A DNA stretch of 64,000 nucleotides from Bacteroidia bacterium (lineage in GTDB: Bacteria; Bacteroidota; Bacteroidia; J057), in NCBI GenBank assembly GCA_022760475.1, contig JALEFZ010000005.1:124001-188000 (forward strand). Direction: 5' to 3'. The position numbers and the translations under genes were made by a program. The notes below the pieces were generated by a model. It ran no database searches. It was not told the DNA's origin and saw only the letters and a list, made by a program, of their open reading frames with translations. This document shows positions 1 through 6,152 of the stretch, in pieces. Numbering within the stretch: position 1 is the first letter of the stretch; each line of letters starts with the position of its first letter.

Positions 1-203
1 TAGCTCAAGCCCAGCTCGAAGTGTCCCTTCAAGTGTTTCCAGGTAGAGTCTTTACCTTCCATTCTGGCCAATCTTTGTTTTTCAAGCCTTGAAATCTCCC
101 ACTCATAGTCCTGTGCCGGTAAGGAATTAAAAAAACCTGTGAAGCATGTGAACATAAGAAAGCCGATCAGGAGATGCTTATTTCTCTGCTGAATGTTTAA
201 CAT
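1..203 (-). CDS. Secreted protein, N-terminal part only (cut by window start)
   Basis: An open frame starts at the ATG at 203 on the minus strand and runs off the left edge, giving 67 codons. The first 37 or so residues look like a Sec signal peptide: Gln/Arg/Asn/Lys-rich start, a hydrophobic stretch (LLIGFLMFTCFTGFF) and a cleavage site near LPAQ. The mature start is charged (EWEISRLEKQRLARMEGK) and is followed by a segment that could open a beta-strand. The family cannot be named from this fragment. The next gene on the same strand ends at 343, so the two may be co-transcribed across 139 bp, but I see no promoter or terminator that settles this. Confidence 0.6.
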   Translation of the reverse strand, partial: MLNIQQRNKHLLIGFLMFTCFTGFFNSLPAQDYEWEISRLEKQRLARMEGKDSTWKHLKGHFELGLS

Positions 204-342
204 GATTAATTGTATTAGTGCGTGATTTCTAAATTGATCTCAGGAAAAAGGATCTTTAAACCATGCGATAAGTGCAGGTAAAAAGATCCCTATAAAAGCC
301 TGCCTCGGATTAGCTGAAGAGGCATTAGCCTGAGAATTGAAT

Positions 343-1920
343 TTACTTTGTAATGACCAAAGGCCTTGTCAACTTAAGTGATGTATTGTTGAGACTGAGT
401 GTGTAAAGTCCAGCAGGAAGCTCATTTACTTCGAATTCCAGTTTATGATTTCCAGTAGTAAATCTTTGTTCCTTGACAATGCTTTTGACCAAGGCTCCCT
501 TCGAATCAAGGATTTCAATGTTGATCGTTTGTGGTTTGTCGAGGTAATAACTCATCACCACATAATCATTAGCAGGATTTGGGAATGGCAGATAGATCCT
601 GCTTTCGGTTGAGTTGAAGACGTCTTCAATATGGGTGGTGGTTCCCTGTCCCATGACAATGTTTTCATCTCCATTTCGATATGGCACATAGGTCATGCCG
701 ACCAGGTACATTTCATCGGTGGTACTTTCTCCCCAACGGACCCTTGCAGGCGGGTTATTGGGATTGAAAGGGTTGTTGGAGGTATTGTCATAGGTTCCCC
801 ATACATGGATAACCGATCCCGAGGGAATTTTTTTCATCCTGTCGAAGGTATATGCGCCCTGCCAATTGAAATCCCAATCATTGATCCTGACGATGTTGAT
901 GGTATCTCCCGAGGGAGTTAGTGCGTAGAGGTCCCACTTTTTCCCGAGGTAATGCATGTGCGGGTAAACGGACATGAGGCTGATATCCTCAGTTAGCTCT
1001 TTGGTTCCATGGAATGTTCTGACCGTATTGGGAGCAATGTTGAAGGATAGGAATCCACCGTCCAGGTCAAAGGGAGTGGCTGGAAGTCTTTCTACTTCGC
1101 GCGAAATGGAGTCATTTCCTTTCTTATAGAAGATATTTACCTTGGATCTATCGGTCTCATTGGTGGCCAATGGTGCATAATGAACCTGCACAAGGAGGTC
1201 TGAGCCTTTTGGGAGGGTTGTTCCTATCCCTTCTGGAAAGAAGACACTTTGGATGCCTGGGGTATATCCTGTGAATGTTCCTTGAACCGGAACCCCAAAA
1301 TCTCCGAAGGACTCGTAGCCATAGGTGGCACTTTGGGCATCTCTGGCTGCGGCCAGTCCATCTGTTTCATAGGCAAGTAGGGCATGGTGGACTGCTCGGG
1401 TGTTTCCGGGGCGAAATTCAATGGCTGCAATTTCTTTGTCTTCTGCCAATCCAGTAGGCAACACAAAAACCCTGTAATCGTCCTGGTTGTTGCCTTCAAT
1501 GAAGTAGTCTTCTGACATTTCGAGTACGAGGTCAGGGGTGCCCAATTGGCTTCCTGTAGGAAAGTTGGGTAGGGGAGGTTCCAGGTTTGGATCACCTTGT
1601 GGTGTACCTGCGTCCACCCATTCGGCAATCAATTTGATTTCCTGTTCTGTTAAGCCCTTTTCACCTACGAAGGTACTGTAATTTCGGTCAGGCTTCCAGG
1701 GAGGCATGTATTTGATCTCAGTAACATACTTGAGCATGGTTCCCCAGGCAGCTACCTCATTGTAATTGGTTAGGGAGAAAGGTGCAATCTCTCCCGGCCT
1801 ATGGCAGGATGTACAGTTGTTGTAAATAATGGGTGCGATGTCCTCGCTGTAGTTTACCTGGGCAGTGGCATGGTGTAGGCCAATGCAGCCCAAAATCAAG
1901 AGTATGGATAAGGGTTTCAT
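343..1920 (-). CDS. Extracellular cytochrome c / copper type II monooxygenase-like protein with T9SS sorting domain
   Basis: 525 residues with a signal peptide (1-20, cut near ATAQ). A c-type heme site CTSCH lies at 36-40, with a possible axial Met in the YMPPWKP segment near 72. Residues about 140-415 resemble the copper type II ascorbate-dependent monooxygenase fold of PHM/DBH. The expected ligands appear in order: His-His at 178-179 and His247 for one copper, then HMH at 321-323 and a Met in the EMYLVGM segment (404 or 409) for the other. The last 80 or so residues are a T9SS type A sorting domain (NPANDY, ending LKLTRPLVITK). It is therefore probably exported and anchored or released at the cell surface, where the heme could feed electrons to the copper site. 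The substrate is unknown. Ligand assignment rests on motif order, not on an alignment. Confidence 0.72.
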   Translation of the reverse strand: MKPLSILLILGCIGLHHATAQVNYSEDIAPIIYNNCTSCHRPGEIAPFSLTNYNEVAAWGTMLKYVTEIKYMPPWKPDRNYSTFVGEKGLTEQEIKLIAEWVDAGTPQGDPNLEPPLPNFPTGSQLGTPDLVLEMSEDYFIEGNNQDDYRVFVLPTGLAEDKEIAAIEFRPGNTRAVHHALLAYETDGLAAARDAQSATYGYESFGDFGVPVQGTFTGYTPGIQSVFFPEGIGTTLPKGSDLLVQVHYAPLATNETDRSKVNIFYKKGNDSISREVERLPATPFDLDGGFLSFNIAPNTVRTFHGTKELTEDISLMSVYPHMHYLGKKWDLYALTPSGDTINIVRINDWDFNWQGAYTFDRMKKIPSGSVIHVWGTYDNTSNNPFNPNNPPARVRWGESTTDEMYLVGMTYVPYRNGDENIVMGQGTTTHIEDVFNSTESRIYLPFPNPANDYVVMSYYLDKPQTINIEILDSKGALVKSIVKEQRFTTGNHKLEFEVNELPAGLYTLSLNNTSLKLTRPLVITK

Positions 1921-2028
1921 TGTGGATTTTTCTTTATTAGAATGAATAGCTACTGTTTGGTTTAATGGTATTTACAAAAAAATTAAATATCCATATTTTG
2001 GATTTAATTTTTGGCCATTAGGGTATTG

Positions 2029-2054
2029 ACTTCCCTGATTATAATCAGGGAAGT
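2029..2054. repeat. Perfect 26-bp palindrome
   Basis: Each arm is 13 bp (ACTTCCCTGATTA and its reverse complement) with no spacer. It lies between the convergent-side ends of nothing obvious: the HxlR-like gene ends at 2172 on the minus strand and the next minus gene starts at 1920. No T-run follows on either strand, so it is a poor intrinsic terminator. It could be a dimeric regulator site for the gene at 1920, or a stem that protects the HxlR mRNA end. Confidence 0.5.
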
Positions 2055-2171
2055 AGCTAAATCATCTAACTCAATTTGATAGAAACATTGAACTTATTCC
2101 TCCAGAATTTAGGTGAAATGAACCTTTTCAAAGGTGAATTGAACATCCTCTTTCTTATCCTTGCCTAATGT

Positions 2172-2510
2172 TTAGGCTTCGACTGGAGGAGTCATATTTG
2201 CTTCCCCCCATCTTTTCATGCTTTCTATGACAGGAAGGAGTGATTTACCTACCTCAGTCAGCGAATACTCCACCCTGGGAGGAACCTCTGCATAAATCTT
2301 TCGATTCAGGATGCCGTCGGCCTCCAACTCGCGAAGTTGCTTGGTCAACATTTGCTTGCTGATGCCGTCAATTCCTCGCTGCATGATCCCGAACCTATCT
2401 ACTCCCTTGGTGATCAGGTAAAGGATAATGGGCTTCCATTTCCCTCCAATTTTACTCAAGGTGAAGGTGACAGGACATTTGTATTCATCAATAGACAAAT
2501 TTTCTTCCAT
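2172..2510 (-). CDS. HxlR-family winged-helix transcriptional regulator
   Basis: 112 residues, the usual length for HxlR/YybR/YodB regulators. The family signature is clear: a Cys at the domain start (CPVTFTLSKIGGKWKP), a recognition-helix region (GISKQMLTKQLRELEADGIL) and the wing with PPRVEYSLTEVGKSLLPV. Members are dimeric DNA-binding proteins, and several sense electrophiles or oxidants through the N-terminal Cys (here Cys13). The gene is divergent from the APCDD1-like gene at 2644 with 133 bp between the starts, the usual layout for such a regulator and its target. Self-regulation and control of that neighbour are inference. Confidence 0.9.
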   Translation of the reverse strand: MEENLSIDEYKCPVTFTLSKIGGKWKPIILYLITKGVDRFGIMQRGIDGISKQMLTKQLRELEADGILNRKIYAEVPPRVEYSLTEVGKSLLPVIESMKRWGEANMTPPVEA

Positions 2511-2540
2511 TTTTTTTATTTTGTAAGTATCTGTAAATCA

Positions 2541-2583
2541 ACTATAGTCATTTTTTTATAACTATATAATTTAATTATGACTA
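2541..2583. promoter_or_regulatory. Candidate operator between the HxlR gene and its divergent neighbour
   Basis: The 133-bp divergent region is very AT-rich. It holds an inverted repeat, TAGTCAT at 2545-2551 and ATGACTA at 2577-2583, with 25 bp between the arms. A small palindrome ACTATAGT (2541-2548) overlaps the left arm. HxlR proteins bind as dimers to inverted repeats in such regions, which makes this a reasonable operator candidate. No known consensus was matched. Confidence 0.35.
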
Positions 2584-2643
2584 CTTGTGATTTAATGACA
2601 AAGGTAGAAGTTTTGTGATATCAATTCAATAAAAACTATTAAA

Positions 2644-3249
2644 ATGAATATTGCAGATCACATACTTATGCAGCCAACAACTCTGGATGAGGTTAAGGCT
2701 TATGCTGTTGGAGAATGGCAATCGATCAGTATGGAACTTCGTCCTACGGAAGACCGTGCTGGTACCGGGCTGATTCAACCAACCTATTTGAAGAGATACT
2801 TCAATTACTTGTCCGAAGAGAAGTTCATTGGAACCATTACTATGTTTGCTGACAACTATGGTGAATTTCCACTCCTGGAATTTGAATTCAAGGGTGATTT
2901 GAGGTGGGGAGGAGCACATCCCATTGCAGATGGAGCCTGGGCCATTGACTATGTCTTGAATGAAGGCTTTGCTGTAACTCCACTTCACAAGCAAGCAGCT
3001 CAGATGCTCAATGCAGCCTTGCCTGAAGGAATAGCTCCTTTCGAAGTCAACCAGAAGAAAGACATTCTGAACAAGGCTTTTCCCATGTTCAACATCGTGG
3101 AGGGGCAAACAGTCGTAGACTACGATTTGATTTATTTCAAGAGTGGAATGTTATTCATGGGAGCCAAACATGTAGATGGGACTCCATTTGACAAGGAAGA
3201 AAACAGGCCTCATCAACTGCAGATTCCTTTGGAAAAGGTGTTTGTCTAA
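2644..3249 (+). CDS. APCDD1-like domain protein (tentative)
   Basis: 201 residues with no signal peptide or membrane segment. The order of short motifs recalls the APCDD1 beta-barrel domain known from animal Wnt inhibitors and scattered bacterial proteins. It opens with a GEWQS...ELRP start, then a GTITMFADNYGEFPLLEFEFKG strand pair and a GGAHPIADGAWAIDYVL stretch, and reaches VTPLHKQAAQMLNAA. In APCDD1 the equivalent segments read roughly W.S..CE.RP, F.YYAD..C..P.Y and VTP.D...A..LN. The match is from memory and unverified; a lipocalin-like small-molecule binder is the broader alternative. It is divergent from an HxlR regulator, suggesting an inducible stress or detoxification role, which is inference. 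Confidence 0.5.
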   Translation: MNIADHILMQPTTLDEVKAYAVGEWQSISMELRPTEDRAGTGLIQPTYLKRYFNYLSEEKFIGTITMFADNYGEFPLLEFEFKGDLRWGGAHPIADGAWAIDYVLNEGFAVTPLHKQAAQMLNAALPEGIAPFEVNQKKDILNKAFPMFNIVEGQTVVDYDLIYFKSGMLFMGAKHVDGTPFDKEENRPHQLQIPLEKVFV

Positions 3250-3279
3250 GGCTTGTGGTAAGCATTCGATTATATTTGG

Positions 3280-3323
3280 AAAAAGGGTGGAATTCATGGA
3301 AGGGTGGATTCCACCCTTTTTTT
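3280..3323. terminator. Bidirectional intrinsic terminator
   Basis: The inverted repeat AAAAAGGGTGGAA / TTCCACCCTTTTTTT has arms at 3280-3292 and 3309-3323 and carries A- and T-runs on both sides. It lies between the ends of the plus-strand gene at 3249 and the minus-strand gene at 3328 and can serve both. Confidence 0.85.
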
Positions 3324-3327
3324 GATC

Positions 3328-3801
3328 TCAGCATTCATATTCGATGAGGATACTTCTACACTTGTCTTTTTTATTTTCAAACTGATGGTCATAGAGGGAA
3401 ATCCCTACATTGAGACATGTGGAATCTCTTCCCAGGGTTTCTACCAGTGCTAGGCCTCGTTTCCATGCTTCTTCCTGGTTCAGGTAGGCATTGACAATCT
3501 TGGTTGGTACATAGAATTGGATTTTTTGAATCCCCAGAAATTGACTCCCAACAACATTCATATAATGGAATTCCACATTGATGTGGTAGTCAAGTACCTC
3601 AGGGAAATATTCTCTCAATTGATTGATAACTCCCACAACATCTGTATGGTCATAGTCTGTTTTTACAGGTTTGGTAAGGACATCAGGATTTTCGTAGACG
3701 ACTTCAAGCACTTTTTTTTCGATGACCTTCTGCTCAATGACTTTTTGTTCACAAGCCTGAAGGGTAAATAGCAAAATGAGAATTAGGATGGAGTTTTTCA
3801 T
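3328..3801 (-). CDS. Small lipoprotein of unknown function
   Basis: 157 residues. The start is a lipoprotein signal (hydrophobic ILILILLFTL followed by lipobox LQAC, Cys at about 17). Directly after the Cys comes a short internal repeat built from the unit EQKVI/EKKVL, repeated three times, which probably forms a charged linker between the lipid anchor and the folded part. The rest contains alternating hydrophobic residues of a small alpha/beta domain and several Cys near the C-terminus (ending RSILIEYEC). I do not recognise the family. The gene stands alone, convergent with the APCDD1-like gene. Confidence 0.7.
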   Translation of the reverse strand: MKNSILILILLFTLQACEQKVIEQKVIEKKVLEVVYENPDVLTKPVKTDYDHTDVVGVINQLREYFPEVLDYHINVEFHYMNVVGSQFLGIQKIQFYVPTKIVNAYLNQEEAWKRGLALVETLGRDSTCLNVGISLYDHQFENKKDKCRSILIEYEC

Positions 3802-4072
3802 GGATTTTTTGAGTTTAAATAAATATAGCTGTGCTTTATCCTAATATGAATAATGATAGCGGAATTTATGGTAAAAAGGCACGCTTTGATTATGCGGTGC
3901 TTTAGAAAAAATATGTGCAGAGAACTAGATTTGGCTAGCTGAAAACCGATGCATTATTTCAATCTTTCTACAAATTCTCATCTATTCCTAACAATCTCTC
4001 ATTCTATTACCACATTCCCGACTTAGCTGTTAAATTGGCCTTCGAATCACTTAGTCATAATTCAACACTTCT

Positions 4073-5395
4073 ATGGAATTTTTTGAAGTACAGGGAGGCC
4101 ATCCCTTGCATGGTGAAATTGTCCCACAAGGCGCAAAGAATGAAGCCCTTCAGGTGCTCTGTGCCGTATTGCTTACCCCCGAAAAAGTTACCCTTTCCAA
4201 TCTCCCCGATATTGTAGATGTAAACCGCCTCATTGATATCCTAAGTTCTATGGGTGTGGAGGTAGAAAAGCTGGGAGAAGGAACCTATAGTTTTGAGTCC
4301 AAAAACATTGACCTTGACTATATGGAGACCGAAGCCTTCTGGCAAAAAGCAAAAAAGCTCCGTGGTTCCATCATGCTGGTAGGGCCCCTGCTCGCCCGAT
4401 TCGGGAAGGCATTTATCTCAAGACCTGGGGGAGATAAAATTGGTCGTAGAAGACTGGATACCCATTTCTGGGGCTTCCAGCAGTTAGGTGCAGAGTTCGA
4501 ATACGATGATAAACTAGGTATCTTCAAAGTATATTCGGAAAATCGCCTTAATGGTACCTACATGCTCCTGGATGAAGCCTCTGTAACAGGAACAGCCAAC
4601 ATTATCATGGCTTCTGTTCTGGCTAAAGGAACAACCACCATCTACCATGCTGCTTGCGAACCATACTTGCAGCAATTGTGCAAGATGTTGAACCGCATGG
4701 GCGCAAAAATAGAAGGTGTTGGATCCAACCTTATTACAGTACATGGTGTAGAAGCCCTGCATGGTTTTGAAGAGCCACACAGGTTACTGGCCGATATGAT
4801 TGAGGTAGGCTCATTCATTGGAATGGCAGCCATGACAAGGGGAAGTATCCGCATTAAGGATGCCGATGTGGCTTACCTTGGCAACATCATTGAGGTATTC
4901 CGCAGGATGGGGGTTAAAATGGAAATTGAAGGAAATGATATCCAGGTCTTACAGCAGGATCAGCATGTCATTGAGACTTTCATTGATGGAAGTATCCTGA
5001 CAGTTTCTGACCATCCATGGCCAGGTTTTACCCCTGACCTGTTGAGTATTGTGTTGGTTCTGGCTACTCAGGCCAAAGGCTCGGTATTGATTCATCAAAA
5101 AATGTTCGAAAGCCGTCTTTTCTTCACAGACAAGTTGATTGACATGGGAGCGCAAATCATCCTTTGTGATCCACACCGCGCCACTGTGATTGGACTTGAA
5201 AGAAAAGTTGCCCTGAAAGGAATCTCTATGACCAGCCCTGATATCCGCGCAGGGGTAGCTTTGCTTATAGCCGCCATGTCTGCAGATGGAACCTCCAAAA
5301 TCTCCAATATTGAGCAGATTGATCGAGGTTACCAAAACATAGAACACAGGTTGAATGCCCTGGGAGCAAAGATTACCCGCCACAAAGAGGCATAG
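4073..5395 (+). CDS. murA: UDP-N-acetylglucosamine 1-carboxyvinyltransferase (MurA)
   Basis: 440 residues, a little above the usual 420-435. It catalyses the first committed step of peptidoglycan synthesis, moving enolpyruvate from PEP to UDP-GlcNAc in the cytosol. The N-terminal QGAKNEAL motif (Lys22, Asn23) is present, as are the inside-out alpha/beta barrel repeats and the conserved DRGY...IE segment near the end. The active-site loop reads RPGGDKIGRR, so the usual catalytic Cys (Cys115 in E. coli) is Asp121 here. Asp-type enzymes are known to be active and insensitive to fosfomycin. The gene is monocistronic, closed by the strong hairpin at 5420-5463. A start at 4073 fits the family N-terminus. 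Confidence 0.96.
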   Translation: MEFFEVQGGHPLHGEIVPQGAKNEALQVLCAVLLTPEKVTLSNLPDIVDVNRLIDILSSMGVEVEKLGEGTYSFESKNIDLDYMETEAFWQKAKKLRGSIMLVGPLLARFGKAFISRPGGDKIGRRRLDTHFWGFQQLGAEFEYDDKLGIFKVYSENRLNGTYMLLDEASVTGTANIIMASVLAKGTTTIYHAACEPYLQQLCKMLNRMGAKIEGVGSNLITVHGVEALHGFEEPHRLLADMIEVGSFIGMAAMTRGSIRIKDADVAYLGNIIEVFRRMGVKMEIEGNDIQVLQQDQHVIETFIDGSILTVSDHPWPGFTPDLLSIVLVLATQAKGSVLIHQKMFESRLFFTDKLIDMGAQIILCDPHRATVIGLERKVALKGISMTSPDIRAGVALLIAAMSADGTSKISNIEQIDRGYQNIEHRLNALGAKITRHKEA

Positions 5396-5419
5396 GTTTA
5401 TTTGCAAAATTTAAAACTT

Positions 5420-5463
5420 GGAGAAAAAATTCCTGTAAAGTATAAGACAGGAGTTTTTTCTCC
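5420..5463 (+). terminator. Intrinsic terminator after murA
   Basis: Long inverted repeat: GGAGAAAAAATTCCTGT on the left and ACAGGAGTTTTTTCTCC on the right, around a 10-nt loop. The right arm carries the T-run. It separates murA from the thioredoxin-like gene. Confidence 0.85.
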
Positions 5464-5505
5464 ATTTTTTATATTGGGTCTACATATAAAAATTAAGTTT
5501 AAAAG

Positions 5506-6045
5506 ATGAAGCATTTAAAAGCATTAGTCATATTTCCACTATTGGTAGTTCTATTTGGATTTACCCCCAAAGAAGAAGCTGAGAAGGTTGAATGGATAGG
5601 TATTGAAGAAGCAGTAAAACTTTCTGAGAAGGATGGAAAGAAAATCATAGTTGATCTGTATACCGATTGGTGTGGCTGGTGTAAAAAAATGGACAGAGAA
5701 ACCTTCAACAACTCTAAGGTTGCTGCCCTGATCAATGAGCATTATCACGCGGTAAAATTTAACCCGGAGAAGGTCAAAGAAATTACCCTTAAGGGAAGGA
5801 CTTACAAATACCTGCTGAATTCAAATGGAAGAGGCGGGACAAATGAATTTGCTTACAGACTTGCCAATGGAAAGCTGGGCTACCCGACAATTGCCATTTT
5901 AGATGCAGATGCTTCAAGGTTGACTGCGATTTCTGGCTATAAAAAAGCCAAGGAATTCCTTCCCATCATTGGCTATTTTGCCGAAGACGACTACAAATCC
6001 AAGTCCTGGGCACAGTTCTATAAGGAATTTCAGCGCAAAGAATGA
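5506..6045 (+). CDS. Thioredoxin-fold protein with CGWC motif
   Basis: 179 residues. A signal peptide or N-terminal anchor (1-20, ALVIFPLLVVLFGFTP) is followed by a thioredoxin-like domain. The redox motif lies in DLYTDWCGWCKKMDRETF, with Cys near residues 54 and 57, and a cis-Pro is present in LGYPTIAILD. The layout resembles the thioredoxin_7/DUF255-like periplasmic reductases common in Bacteroidota. A likely role is reducing or isomerising disulfides of exported proteins, but the partner is unknown. An insertion of about 35 residues between the active site and the cis-Pro strand is larger than in classical thioredoxin. Alone between murA and a convergent polysaccharide lyase. Confidence 0.85.
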   Translation: MKHLKALVIFPLLVVLFGFTPKEEAEKVEWIGIEEAVKLSEKDGKKIIVDLYTDWCGWCKKMDRETFNNSKVAALINEHYHAVKFNPEKVKEITLKGRTYKYLLNSNGRGGTNEFAYRLANGKLGYPTIAILDADASRLTAISGYKKAKEFLPIIGYFAEDDYKSKSWAQFYKEFQRKE

Positions 6046-6152
6046 CATCCATAAGTACTGAAGGGACACCCATGAGGGCATCCCTTCTTGCTTGAGGTGT
6101 AGAGAACAGGTTACAAGCGTTTCAGAACATTCATTCTGAATATTTAACATCA

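Noticed and set aside
2029-2054. Palindrome as intrinsic terminator of the HxlR gene
   Set aside because: No T-run follows the stem on the minus strand and there is no loop; a DNA site is at least as likely.
4073-5395. Asp121 in MurA as a sequencing error or damaged enzyme
   Set aside because: The whole protein is intact and Asp at this position is a known functional variant in several bacterial groups.
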